A DNA stretch of 31,927 nt from Asterionellopsis glacialis (taxonomy: Eukaryota > Bacillariophyta > Plagiogrammaphyceae > Rhaphoneidales > Asterionellopsidaceae): positions 1-31,927 of the forward strand of contig WKLE02002272.1 in the NCBI GenBank assembly GCA_014885115.2, written 5' to 3'. The notes under the pieces were generated by a model. The model had not been told where the DNA came from and made no database searches. It saw only the letters and a program-made list of their open reading frames with translations. A program made the position numbers and the translations under genes. This document shows positions 10,476 through 22,765 of this stretch, piece by piece (the first letter of the stretch is position 1; each line of letters begins with the position of its first letter).

Positions 10476-10518
10476 GGGTCCGAGCCCTCTCAGCTAGCTT
10501 GCCCTCTCCACTCGGCTA
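10476..10518 (-). other. Possible tRNA-derived (SINE-like) A-box/B-box pair
   Basis: On the minus strand, TAGCCGAGTGGAGAGGGCA (10518-10500) resembles a type II tRNA D-arm (A box), and GGCTCGGACCC (10486-10476) resembles a B box, followed downstream by a T7 run (10465-10459 region). The A-to-B spacing, about 32 bases from start to start, is too short for an intact tRNA, and no acceptor stem pairs. It could be a decayed tRNA-derived SINE or chance similarity. Confidence 0.25.
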
Positions 10519-11676
10519 CTCTCGACGCAGCATCTCGAATCTCCAAACAAGCGTCTCCATGATACCTGTAGCTACTGGTAGCTACAGGTAGCTTCTGTCT
10601 GGTAGAAAGTGTGAATCACGTGCACCTGGTACCTGTGGTACTCCTACTCATAACGACTGTACCTGTACGGTATCTCTTGGGAGTACAGGTGTGTTTATAT
10701 TATATATTATTATAATATTCTACGATAAAGACCTTGACGAATTAGCAGTACCTGGTACAGCAGGACCTACCTGGTATGATAGATCCTACCAGGTATGTAC
10801 CTTACAGGTAATGTACCTGGTACCTGGTAATCATATCTAACGGTATCTGGTTTTAAACTTTTCTTCAGTCCTACCGTTACAAGGAACCAGGGTGTACCTG
10901 GTAAAGGTACATGTTAGTACCTACTTACCTGGTATTAAGGTCCTGCGGTAGTAGTCGTAGGTCGGTAGGACTTAATATGACGGAAAGGACGAACGAGGAC
11001 CTGTTCCCTATTATGAGATACCTCATACCTTTCAGTATAGTCTCTAGTACTGTCTGTCTGTACCAGGTACTAGTTCATCCATAAAAATTTACGAAGATGG
11101 CGGTAGATGGTATACTACCAGGTTGTAGTACAATCAGGTACCGGTACATGGTACTACAAAAAATAATATATTCATATGACACTTTTCTAATCGAAATTGG
11201 AAAACAGCCGTTTTTGACAGTTTTACTTGTCCGGACACAACGATCCTGGAAATTTTAAATATAAATGGATGAATACACTATTGTTGTTGCGGAACAGTCA
11301 TTAGCGGATGGTCGATTTATTGATTGTAATAATTTCCTAAGTACCAGAGATATATCAGGCTGCAAGATTCTAGGGCTAGTACTGTACGATTACATCATTT
11401 CCACCTAATAACACTTCATGTGTACCATTTTAATTTCCTTACCTTAATTAATATGAACCTTACCATAATTAATATGAAACTGTGTCTTGCGGTACACAAG
11501 CTTATGTAGGAATATTCTTTATGTTCAAATGCGCTGGTATTCGTTATGCATCATATGCAGGCGTGACAGGCTTAAAATTCCAAAAACGACTCAAGGAATT
11601 CCAACCGTGAAATCCAATAAATTCGCATCTTTCTGAAAAGACAAAACGGTGACTTTCGTGCTTATTCTCTAACAAT

Positions 11677-11682
11677 TATAAA
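11677..11682 (+). promoter_or_regulatory. TATA-like element
   Basis: TATAAA sits 44 bases upstream of the ATG at 11726, in the context AATTATAAAGGC. It is the only clear TATA-like hexamer at a plausible distance before this start. The call rests on position and match alone. Confidence 0.3.
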
Positions 11683-11725
11683 GGCACTTTCATTCAGAAC
11701 ACATTAGACTAGCATTTCTAACACC

Positions 11726-13393
11726 ATGAGCGGAAACAGTTGGTTTGTATCCCAACAGCGGCAACGCACGAGCAGGAACGCGATCCTCGCAATTTTTGTG
11801 GTTGCTTTGTTGATGTCGGTTGTATCGGGTAGCTTTCATGGAAAAGCTTCTCATCAAAATTCCTACCGAGCCCTGGGACAGAACGATATCAATGTCATTG
11901 ACTATGATGGTGATTTAGATAGCATCATTCAACTTGCCCAAGAAATTGCTGACAGAGAAAGTGCAGCAGACGTCGTAACGGAACTTCCTCCGGATGAACT
12001 AAACGAAGAGGATTCGACAACACTCAGCTGTCCGAGTCAAGAAACCTTTAGCGATATGCAACAGATTCAATACACTTACTCCATGACACTCTACCCTGAA
12101 AGCGATCTAGACGATGTGCGAAACCAGTTTGTTGTTAAACTGAATGAGTACCTTGCGATGCAATTACTCGATTGCGAAAATCCGTCTAGAAAACTCAGGA
12201 AACGAAAGTTAGAGGGAGGTATAGCAGTTGCTGTGAATACGCAGAGAGGTACCTCATCGTCAAGTGAGTATATCTGTAAACGGTTTGTGCAGTTGAGAAT
12301 TGCGCTCGTATATTTTGTACCTAACTTTTTGCCTTTTTGTTTTTCAAAGAAACTTGCGACGATGAGGACGATTCCTTATGTACCGCATGGGATGGTGCTT
12401 CCTGGTTGTTGTTGGCAAACAATGTGAATTTCGATGAAGCTCGGTACTTCGCACTCACTGATGTGAGAAAATTTGTCGAAGACATAGCTTCCAATAGAGT
12501 TGCTGGACTGCGTAGTGCATCTTATCTTGCTCCTGAGTTTGCAAGACCAAATGCTGTTTCAAACGAAGCTGAAAGTCAAACCGACAATTCCGGTATTTCC
12601 GCATCCGTTATCTCCAGTTCCACAGGTATTGTAATTTTTTCCTGTGCAGCCGCTGCCTTCGTCCTCGCTTTTGGAGTCTTTTTCTACGTGAGAAGGAACA
12701 AGAACATTGATTCAGATTTCTCTGCCTTCACGAGAGATAAAGAGGTAGCAAGCGATATACAGATTGCACCGACGCAAACCGCCGATGAAGACTCCGAAAA
12801 TGGGGATGAATCAATGGGAGGAGAAGGCAGCCAGGAAGATGGCAGCCATGACCCTAGATCGCCATTCAGTAAAATGCTCCCAGCAGCCTATCAACTTGGA
12901 GATTCGATGAGTATGAGTGTCATCCTCGAAAATGACAACGAATCATTAGCATCATCCAACGTAACTGCGGCCAGTGCTAACGTTTCATCAACCATTTCAG
13001 ATGGATTCGTCACAGATGGATTCGTCACTGATATGGACTCTTCAGTGGATGAGACGTTGGACGCATCTAATATGGTTGGCGATACTCCAGTTCTTGGTGC
13101 CAGGCGAAGAAATGTAAGTCCGTTTTTTACTCATGGTCGATTCCCAGTTTGGATATACTTGTGATTGCCAGAATATTTGATCTAAACCATTTTTTCCTTG
13201 TCTCTCAACTCTACTTTAGGGCGAGGAATTCGAAATGGATTCCGCGGAGGAATCTGACTACAGCGAGAATGAGGGTCCTACACCCGTGAAATTCGAGTAT
13301 CACAACACACGTTCCATTTTGGGAGGCATGAGTGACGGTGAAGAACAAACACCAGTCAAGGAGCATCTTGATAACACAACTCTCTTACTCTAA
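11726..13393 (+). CDS. Type I single-pass membrane protein of unknown function
   Basis: Predicted 491 residues from exons 11726-12263, 12350-13113 and 13220-13393. The introns (86 and 106 bases, GT-AG, phases 1 and 0) restore frame. A hydrophobic stretch at about 18-35 should act as a signal peptide. The ectodomain (about 36-270) has a YTYSMTLYPESDLDDV segment, a dibasic RKLRKRK run just before the first intron, and four cysteines (LSCPS, LDCEN, ETCDD and SLCTA contexts) that could pair. The TM helix is about 271-293, followed by YVRRNK (stop-transfer). The 190-residue tail is acidic and Ser-rich, with the duplicated unit DGFVTDGFVTD. The overall plan resembles hypothetical membrane proteins common in diatoms, but I recognise no catalytic domain and assign no function. 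AATAAA at 13450 is a possible polyadenylation signal. It is tail-to-tail with APC1, 94 bases apart. Confidence 0.8.
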
Positions 13394-13487
13394 ATTTCCT
13401 AGGCGCCTGTGGTCATTCGCGTGCGGTGTTGCACACGATAAAATCAAATAATAAAATGTTCTATATTATTATGACTTTATTGCATTA

Positions 13488-16400
13488 CTAGTATGAATCA
13501 TCATGTACAATTTCCATTGGATCTATTTGTTCAGTATCAGCAGATACTGTCTGAAAAGGAACATCATACCACACGAGGAAACAACCCAAGTAGCCACCTA
13601 TATCGCGCTCCACACTTCCTGAGTTGAAATAAGACTCCAGCGAAGATTCTTTCAGGCCTGTCTTAATTAGAAAAGAATCCAGCAATTCACAGAGAAATGC
13701 AATGAACTCAGGACTGATCAGCCTTTGACCATCTTTGACCAGTAGATGGTGTTGTTCGTAATAATGCCGAATAAGTCGGACGTCCCAGACTGTTTGCACC
13801 GCTGTCGAAGAAGGATCAGCCTCGATCGAATCCACGGAGCTTCGTAATGATAGGTACAGGGGCAAGACATCTTCTTTATCGCCAGTAAGACATTCGTGAA
13901 GTATAGTTGTGCAAAATTCGCTGATAGCAAAACTATCTCCATTAAATTGCGACTCAGATTCGAATTTTGATCCCCTAATATCACATAGATACTGTGCGTA
14001 TGCAAGAATACGGGGATCCTCTGTGAAGGATTGGATTAGTTCCAGAGCTGACTGCCCGCTACTACTTCCGGTTTGTACCAGCAAAGAACGCTGTGAATGA
14101 GGGTCCTGAAAGTGACCCAAAAACCCACTCCTCTTTTTTACAAACAGAGTAATACCTGCCTCAAACAAATTGACCTTTCTTAGATCAAGGGACAGAGGAT
14201 AATAACGCTCTGAGACAACATTGAGCTTTGAAAGGGAGTTGGATGTGTTGCGAAGGAGCACTGGAACTTCTAATTTCATCGGATGCTTGGTAGTCTCTTT
14301 AAATACGATCTGTCAAGTAGGAGTTTGTCAATAAGAAAAGTAATCTTGTTAGCAAAAAAAGACAGCGGCGCGCGAAATTCCCTCTAATTGATAACAACAT
14401 TTACCTCTATAGGGACAGAAACCTTTTCCCCTGTATCCACATCTACCGCCACAAGATCCCTACGTTTGACCGCCAGTGCATAACAGTGACGAAGGGCCTG
14501 AAGATGATACCTATTGTCGGATGTCGAAGAGGGGAAACGCGGAAAAAACGCCAAAACTAAAGCGGCAATGTCTTCAGGACTTCTTCCAAGAGTGCAAGTT
14601 CCGCCTCCCAGGAAAAGAAGCCCAATTGCACTGCTAAACGCCATGTGAGTCCCATATCGAACGGTATCGTCACATCGCCAACGGAGCATTTTAAATAATC
14701 TAAGAGTGTCAAGGTCACCAGTTCCTGCCATTACCATCGCCAGGGCAATTGCCGAACAACCTAAACACATTTCTAATATTGGTTGTTCAGGCCGTAATGC
14801 TACCGACAACGGGTCATTTTCATCTCGTAAAGTTAGAAAATCCATCAAACGCTCTCCAATAGCTTCGGCTGCACGCTCATCCCCGGTGCCTGCGAATCTG
14901 AGACCTATCGCGAAACATGCACCAGCGACTACGTGCGGATGAATCTGGCGAATGGCTTGCCTATCGCCATCTTGCTCCAGAAAAGGAGTATCTTCAGACT
15001 TCTTTTCTCCCGGGGAAGACTCATGATGATCAGTATCGTTTATACCACTCTGGTTGCTATTTTTCTGTGTTTTTTTTGCACCTGTTTCAAGATTGGTAAA
15101 GTCTGCGAGGTCTGTAGTATTTTGGACGGAAGCTTTCATTCGGCCGAAGCTATTTTTGACAACAACCGGAATCTGGTCTTCAATCCATTTGGATGTCGGC
15201 ATCACATCATTCCACAGTATAAGCGACCTTGCGACCACTCTTAGCAAGAGGAAATCGGGTCTGACGTATTCCAGTAAGAAATGCGTATCAGGAAGTGCAA
15301 GGCTCGACGCGATAGCTTTGTTTCTATTTAATAAAAGAAGTCGGCATGAGATGAAAATTGAGCGCAAGGGTTAAAGAAACAACAACTGTCAAATTTCGAA
15401 GTCATGATCAAGCGGTACTTACCCACTCTGAAGAAACATCAGACCAAGAGCAAGTGTTGCACCAGGAGCAGTGACATCCGTGTTGATGGTGTCACCCTCG
15501 AAAATTCGAGAACAGCGCTCAGACTCGCCTGCTGCAATTCCTTGTGCATTGTTTGCTCTATCGGCCGCCTCGCGTCTACGCCGCAATTCCATGTCATCAA
15601 TGCCACCGACGACATAGCGGTGAAGACGCTCTTCAATGTGAAGATCTGCTAATCCACCACTACCACCACTTTCTCCTTTTTTTTCAGAATCGCCTCGGCT
15701 TAAGTTCACCATACCCAACGCCAATCCACAGGAAAGAGTATAAGCTTCTCTGTCGGATGTACTAGTGTCATTGGTTGGGCGCTTTCCCATTTCATTCAAG
15801 AGAAACTCAGTCATCAACCGATGGGAAGACTTCTGATAGAGTAGACCAATCCCCGCAACAGCTGCCGTCTGTGCTGGACCGGCAACGTCTATTGACGCAA
15901 ACGACGCAGGCAGCAGAGAGGGGATGTGCAAACACAGCATTTTTGAAACAGAAGGATCGCATGTGCTTACTTTGTTTGAGGCCATTCCTAGCAATATGCC
16001 AACAGTAGTAGTGACGGTTCCCTGTGTTAGGTAATCATATATGTCTGTCATCGACAAAGCAGAGAGATGGCCACGGAGCCCTAAAGCCATAAGGAGACCC
16101 CCGTGGATGTGGTCCGCTTGTGGAGTAGTTTCTGATGAGTTGTTATTCGTGTTCTGAGCCGAAGACAGATTGCTATCAGCGACTGGTCTATTGTAGACGA
16201 TCCACGTCCGTGTTATCTGCCCAATGGTATCTGCAGTACTGCATCCAGCATCCACCAACCTTAAACCCGCGGCGACACCGTTGTGAAAGTCCGGCCACAC
16301 CTTCATGTCAGATGGGCAATTACTGACATCCAACTTAAGAGTTGCATTCGTGGGAGGGACCCTTCCAGATAGGCATAGCTCTGGTAGAGGTAATGGTTCA

Positions 16401-19400
16401 GCAGGGACAGGGCGAAGAGTACCAAGCGTCAACATCCCACGCCCAACTGGCAGTGCCAACACCCTACGGCACAAGACCAGCAGCTTCTCTTGTTTCAAAC
16501 GCTCATAGTCGTGGTCAGACGTTTCGACCGAACGAGGAACCCGAAGAAATGTCGGACGCGAAGATCGAAGTAGGCGACCCGCCTCACGAATACGATTGTC
16601 GTCAGGGAAAAGCATGGACGAAGAAAACTCAAGCTGGGCAAGCCCATCCCTATCTGAATCAGCGACGTTGTTATGGTCCAGACCAACAGCTTCACTTGTT
16701 TTGCTTCCCTTTTCAATTGATCTGCTGACAGGCTTAGGCATCGTTCCAAAATGTCGACCAAGATCAGCTCTTCCGATCAAAGACCATGCATCGGATGACC
16801 AGCTAGAGTTGGATGTAGTACGGTGGTCACAACGGCAGCGATGCAGTGTTTCCATCAATGGGAGTACAAGCCCTATCGGGAGGTCGTTTCTGAGCTCAAC
16901 TGGGTCATCTATTCCCTCCTGTATCATAGTATTGACCACTGCAACATCCGTTAAATGCTGAACATCTCGAGTATACTCTGCACGCCTTGTTCCACATCTG
17001 AAAAGAGTGGAATATACACGATGCAGAGAACGAGTTGCTACGCAGGCAGAGTTGAACTTTCCATCTCCATCCTCAAAAAACACATTTTCATTTGATTCAG
17101 ATTGTAAATCTCCCTTCATAAGTCCATCAACCCATGAGAAAAAACAGGGTGGCCGCGAAAAGGATGTCAGGTCTTGGCGACAAAGCTCAAAAGTAGCATT
17201 GGACGTTGAGGACCTTTTTGCATCCTTTAGAAAGGGCGTATTCTCTAGATTAAGCCAATCGCAACCAAGATCACGCTGATAGTGATCATAAAATACTGAC
17301 ATAACTGGAGTTTTTGACGACTTGCTATCAGTAAGTTTACAAGCACGAACAAGGATCGATCCCAATGCTCGCAATTGGGAGCCACCTCGTGTTGAAGTTC
17401 TGAGCTTAGAGTCTTCATACAACAAGTGAAGAGAGTCGAAGAGGGTACGAGCGTAACGAGGCGAGTTATCAGAGCTTGATGTTGGTATTAACGAGAACGT
17501 AAGTGAAGATATCTCACGGTGTAAGCATTCAGCAGAGAGAGAGAACATAGATCTAAAGGTAGTGTATAGCTGTTCTTTGGCCGACTGTTTCATCGAGTTG
17601 TTCTCAAAGGTTCGAGTGCATCTATTTCCTTCACGCTCGAGGTATAAAGAAGATCCATTCTCTTCCAAATAGCTTTGGTTGTACTCCGAAGTCATCAGAG
17701 CTATCCATTCTGCATCATCAGAATCTTGATTACCAGCATTGTCAGGTCTATTTGATAGGTCAGGACGTCTGTCATCTGGTCCAAACAAATCAAACTCTAT
17801 AACAAACAGTAGAACAGTTGAAACTGCCGACCAGGCAGGATCGTCCAAGGCATCACAATTGTTATTGTCACTTGTATTCAGATATTGCAAAAGTCTGATA
17901 GAATCAGCTCGAATCTTTAATGCAAGTTCGATGCTCGTCGGAACACGCGTTTGTCCAAATGGTGTAAACATGCATTTAGCAACAAGGGCGGATTCAATCG
18001 CCGCGAGAGCCTTATCTGCAACTTGACTAGATGAAAGAGAAAAAGATAACTTTCCACGAACAATTGCTTCCTTTCCAGCCCCATTCACATAGGTGATATC
18101 TATTCTATCAGAGACAGCATTCTCCACTCTAAGGACACGTGCAAAATTGCTTCGTCTTGCCTCGGTTAAAATTTGCTCCCCAGGGGGCGTTTTTAACAAG
18201 GCACAGTCAACGATTCGGAGACCCATCCGATATAAAACAAGTGAACCTGCGCTACTCGCATTCTCCACTTCACTACCTGATTTCAAAACCAGTATATCTG
18301 TTGCCATAGGTTCTTGATAGATATCACGTTTTTGCTTGCTGCAGCGTGGATACGAGCAGGGTGCGATAGGATATGCTTGCACTGGTTGCGCAGATATACA
18401 AGGTAAAACGGTATGTGGCAAGATCGAGAAAGTGTATTCTCTACTTTCAATAGTTTTACTGTCAGCATTTGAAAATGGTTGTGTGTTCTGACTGCATTGT
18501 TTCAACTCAATAGAGTAACACCGGAGTTCGTATGGATCATCATTGTTCTCAACAGGACAGAGGAGGCAGACCATAAGAGTCCCTGAAGCGTCAGCATTGG
18601 AAACCAGAAAAACATTCGACGCTCTTAAATCAGAGTCTGATGCAATTGTAGTCTTTTCTTCGTACAGGAGGCTAAATCCAATATCAGGGTGCAAATTCGT
18701 GAAAGGTGACGACGAAAATGACGTGTCTAGGGGCAAGGCAGTTGTCGTATTTCTAGGTGTTCCGCCAAAAGCTTTGGGCGAGATCGTATTGTTTAGGGGC
18801 TCAGCTTCAGGGACTTCCTTTCTTGCGTCCCCAGCAGGCGGCGGCGATAAGAATGGCGACGGACCAGATAGACTGCCACTTCTGCGAGACCTCCCTTTGT
18901 TCCGGCCACGATTTGCAGATGCTACATCCTCAGCTTTTTTCGACCGATTAACTCCAAGGGCATCGGCCAATGCCTCATTGCGATCACTATGCGGAATATT
19001 GCCAAGCTCATAATGAGATGCGTCTGTGTCGATAGCCGTTAAAGAGCCCCACATATTATCCTCATCAACAACAGGGGGGGCCGACTCAATGACCCCCAAA
19101 TTTTTGGTAACTCCTAACGTTAGAGTAGATGCTGGATTTCTCTGATTTCGGCTAATTTGCCAAAGCGGCGGGGTGGATGGCGGTGGCGGCGCACTTTTCA
19201 GTTGCCACACAGCATGCCTGTCATGCAACACATTCATGTTCATTGCAGTATTAGGAAGATTATCAAATTTTAGGTTTAGAACGCGGAAAATTTAGCAACA
19301 GAAGACAATGGGGAAGTAAAGAGATCCAAATATATATTACCTTTTTCGTCGAGTGTGGTAGGTGACGCAAATGGGTTGAGAATGAACTTCGCCTGGTCGA

Positions 19401-20344
19401 TGAGAGTCATCTGTCTGATGGTCAGTCCAACTCGAAGTGCCCACAAACAAGAGCTGCTCGTAAACGTCAGAAAACAGACAAGCTTGTTGCCCATCTCCAT
19501 TCATAGCGACCGGAAGAACTTCGTCAAGGGGATGCCTTAATGAAAATAGCGCTGGTACTGCTTGTGTGGACATCTGAGCCAAAGGCGCGTCAAATGTTGC
19601 AGCTGCACCAGAAGGCGAAGGCGATGATGCCTCCAAGACGCCGCCAAGACGTACCGGCCTGGGAGGATCCGCCAAAACAAATTCGTCATCATCAGGTTCA
19701 TCTTCTAAGCCTGCATCCGTTCTTCGCATCCACAAAGAACCAGCTTCAAATAAATAATGATCATCAATGGTATCAATTCGCTGCACCAAAACACCATGTT
19801 CAGCCAACGCGAAGACAGCACGAGCTTCAAAAGGTAACGTAACAGAGTGACCCTCACCGCCTCCTTCACCTTCACTCTCAGATGTATTAGCATCTCCTTG
19901 TGAGGGATAAACATCCCAAATGCATAAAAGTGAAGGTGTAGCTAAGACGCAAAGCAATTTGTGATTGGGTCTGTCTGGAAAGGCAGCCCAACACATCAAA
20001 TTGTCATTGTTGAAAAGTTGTCCTTCGCCGCTGACTCGTCGCTTCTCGTTAATTATTGGAAGTGAAAATGTCGCATGAATAAACCTCGTGGGACCATCAC
20101 CCTGACCAGGTCCACCTCTTACTGCAACTCGTTTCCATAGACAATCACCTCCGTCGGAAATAAATTCTTCTATGCATGTTTCCACTTCCCCTAGTGGATC
20201 GTTCGGGGCGACTGTCACTATACGTTGAATTACTTTATAATGCCCTGGGGTTTCATTTTCATTTTTATTTTCAACGTCATAATGGAAAAGTGGCGAGATT
20301 AGCACCGGTGTTCGCTGGCTGTCATTGTCGTTGCTCTGCTCCAT
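13488..20344 (-). CDS. APC1: Anaphase-promoting complex subunit 1 (APC1)
   Basis: APC1 is the large scaffold of the APC/C ubiquitin ligase, linking the catalytic module to the TPR arc in mitotic exit. Four exons on the minus strand: 20344-19341, 19217-15423, 15323-14405, 14309-13488. The introns are 123, 99 and 95 bases in phases 2, 2 and 0, and the product is 2,179 residues. Diagnostic pieces in order: ICVTYHT plus RHAVWQLK joined across intron 1 (N-terminal WD40 region); ARTLFDSLHLLYED; MKVWPDFHNGVAAGLRL; HGGLLMALGLRGHLSAL and GATLALGLMFLQSG (PC repeats, as in Rpn1/Rpn2); APDTHFLLEYVRPDFLLLR-type sequence opening exon 3 after the splice to SGNKAIAS; VPIE before the last intron; and a C-terminal domain ending near CFLVWYDVP. 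The acceptor of intron 1 was chosen as the first AG after the donor that keeps this reading. The length is in the range of animal APC1. The gene looks intact. Confidence 0.93.
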
Positions 20345-20557
20345 AGCTTAAAAAATTTGAAATCATTTTGTAGGACGTCCTACTTGCCAAAAAGCTGCGT
20401 TTGTTGGATTGATCCAGTCGGAGGGATCCAGGGCGGCGCGCCCGAGCATTGTTGTGAGTAGTCTAAGACCCTGTTTTAACAACTTTTTTTTTTCCCGAAA
20501 AGCCGAAATTCCGAAATCACGTCCGCTGTTTTTGGGGGTCGTAGTCGGCCGTTTTTC

Positions 20558-20594
20558 NNNNNNNNNNNNNNNNNNNNNNNNNNNNNNNNNNNNN
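20558..20594. other. Assembly gap (37 Ns)
   Basis: An uninterrupted run of N starts about 214 bases upstream of the APC1 start codon. Flanking sequence carries long T, C and G homopolymers (for example T10 near 20485). Real length and content are unknown, so any frame through it is meaningless. Confidence 0.98.
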
Positions 20595-21167
20595 CGAAAT
20601 ACCGTCCATTCCAACCAGCCAATCAGAATACAGTATTATATGCATACATCCACGGTATGCAACTGAGTTTCTAATGTTGCAAAAAAGTCGGGATAGTTCT
20701 AACTCAAGTAAATCTGTATCGTTTGTACATGCTGGTTTTTCTGGTACCAGATCAGAAGGCGAAATAAATCCCATCCAGTGGAAGGTGGAAGTATATTTGC
20801 GTGTTTCTACTGAAATAGATTACCTGCTGATACATGAAGAATTACAATGTTTTAAAATAGAAGATGATTGCTAGTACATGGAGATATACTCAAATTGATA
20901 GATTGATGATTTCGACATTTTTTTATTTGAGAGTTCCCCCCCTCAACCAAAAATAATTGCAGCACCAAAATGAACACATTGGGAGTACCAAGTCATGAAT
21001 AACTCAGTCGTTGGTGCATGATCTGAAAATTAAATAAGCTACGTTTTTTATAAAAAGATAAAATTCTGAATAACAAATTTTAGAATAAATTGACTTCACC
21101 AAACACTGTCAACTCTAGCTAAAATTAGTGCAATTATTGATCCTACTTTCCCCCTCATCATATTTGA

Positions 21168-21359
21168 GAATACAATAATTTTTTATGTATGCTTTAACAC
21201 TGCAAGAATGCTTGTACAAAGAAAGCCTTCACACCATGAGAAATGAAATATTTATTGCCTCCTGAATACAATAATTTTTTATGTATGATTTGATAATGCA
21301 AGAATGCTTGTATAAAGAAAGCCTTCACAATATGAGAAATGAAATATTTATTGCCTCTT
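21168..21359. repeat. Tandem duplication, two 96-bp units
   Basis: Units 21168-21263 and 21264-21359 align without gaps and differ at about 8 positions by eye. Each starts GAATACAATAATTTTTTATG and ends near TATTTATTGCCTC. The repeat is non-coding and suggests one local duplication event of moderate age. Confidence 0.9.
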
Positions 21360-21873
21360 CCACACTAAAGGCAAGATGTCATCAAGGTATGATTGAAGAT
21401 CAATGAACAATGCTGAGTGATTAAGCTTTTTTGAGGGGTACCACAATAGGTTGTAGGCTTGCTGAGGTATAAAGAGACAAGGGTGAGTTGAAAAAAAGGC
21501 AAGCACTTGTAATGAAAAATGAAAAACATTAAGAGTGAACAAATCATGAGACTAGTTTGAAAGTCTAGAGATAGGTTTTTACTTGGAACTTAGCATTCTT
21601 GCTAGAGCATTCTCCTGCTTCAAAGTAACAAGAAAATTGTCATGTTGACAATCATATGAAATGTTTTTGTACCAAGTACTGTACCTGGATCAGGTGTCAA
21701 ATTTGTACTTTTCTGGCATGCTTGTTCTGAAGTGGAAGAGCAGTCAGAGCAGGTTGGTCATTGGTCCAGCTCATTGTCAGAATTGACCATTCTCAAGAAA
21801 GGCATTGTGACCTGATTTTGAAAAGATTCATTATGCATCAAAAGTATGAAAATAATGGCGAAAGGCCCAAATG

Positions 21874-22452
21874 AAAAAATATTGATTGATCATGAACAGA
21901 ATTTTGTTCATACAAACAAAGAACCCAGAAAATTGTGTTCATGTGAACAAAAATGCTGAAATATTGATTGATCATGAACAAAATTTTGTTCATGATCAAT
22001 CAATTTTGTTCAGGAGAAATCAATCTTGTTCATAAGAAATAGAACATTCCACAAGATGTAGAAACCTACATAAACTAGAACAAAGTTACCCCTTTGGATT
22101 TCTGATCTAGTCCTGGATGGGATTATTCCATGGTCTGCCTTTCAACACAAAAAGAACACAGGAAATGAAACTGACAGTATTGAATATATCCTAATTAATT
22201 ACTTAGTCATGAAATACCAATAATAGGCAATTTTTGTCTCAAAAATTTGAAGGAAAAGATGCCATACAGTACTGAAGATATGGGTATGACAATTTACAAA
22301 AGAAAGAAGGACAAAGACCAGACGACAGCAGCAGTATGTACAATCAAAAGGTGGTGAACAATGCTTATATTTGTTAACCTAGGTAGTATGCCTGTTCACA
22401 ACAGAATTATTCATGTGAACACAAAACTGCTTTTGATCAATCAATATTTTTT
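21874..22452. mobile_element. Possible TIR-bounded non-autonomous element
   Basis: AAAAAATATTGATTGATCA at 21874-21892 is matched by its exact reverse complement at 22434-22452, bounding 579 bases with no coding capacity. Inside are further TTGATTGATCATGAACA and TTGTTCA words, including the 42-nt palindrome. No clear target-site duplication is visible next to the termini (AAATG versus TGTTA), so a chance pairing of two members of the internal repeat family is a real alternative. Confidence 0.35.
21963..22004. repeat. 42-nt perfect palindrome
   Basis: The sequence from 21963 to 22004 equals its own reverse complement, centred on AAAATTTT between 21983 and 21984. It has no loop, so it would form a cruciform or long hairpin. 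The left half is repeated at 21881-21899 with small changes, and TGAACAA/TTGTTCA words continue on both sides. Confidence 0.93.
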
Positions 22453-22665
22453 TGTTAAGGTAGTTGTATGACCAGTTTTATGCTTCAGTGCGTAACCCCT
22501 TTTTTCTAAGACTCCATGTTATTTTCTAGCATTTCGATTTCGTTTGAATTTTTTCCCCACCTCTGAACAATGGGAATATTCCACCAGAACTGCAGTGCAG
22601 TAGGCAAGTTGTGTACAAGACACAACTCACATATGTGATGTCAATCAACCATAGTACGGACGTAC

Positions 22666-22765
22666 CATGATGCAATGATGTCACGGACAAAGCATGTGCG
22701 GTGATGCACTGCATCCATGATGCAATGACATCACAGGCAAAGTGCATGCAGTGATGCTCTGCAGC
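22666..22765. repeat. Tandem duplication, two 50-bp units
   Basis: Units 22666-22715 and 22716-22765 both begin CATGATGCAATGA and share the framework of a TCAC box, CAAAG, GTGATGC and CTGCA. Mismatches cluster in the middle (for example TGTCACGGACAAAG versus CATCACAGGCAAAG). ATGATGC/GCATCAT words continue to about 22815. Confidence 0.85.

Larger units (their letters stand above)
10165..11725. other. Divergent promoter region with dense GGTACC-type repeats
   Basis: This gap separates the start codons of the RING gene (minus) and the membrane-protein gene (plus). Bases 10560-11165 carry the same palindromic words as the clusters upstream of receptor A (GGTACC at 10628, 10819 and 11137, plus many ACCTGGTA/TACCAGGT variants). 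A plus-strand open frame at 10133-10591 overlaps the start of the RING gene and shows nothing recognisable. A possible pol III-type element lies at 10476-10518 (separate entry). Confidence 0.6.

Noticed and set aside
10133..10591. 152-codon plus-strand open frame at the start of the RING gene
   Set aside because: It overlaps the RING 5' end, runs through repeat and possible SINE sequence, and has no motif or initiation context that stands out.
20409..20774. Open frames through the N run on both strands
   Set aside because: The frame is artificial because the gap length is unknown and the flanking codons show no domain.
22526..22747. 73-codon minus-strand frame with repeated HALSV-type segments
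   Set aside because: Its internal repetition is just the 50-bp tandem duplication read as protein.
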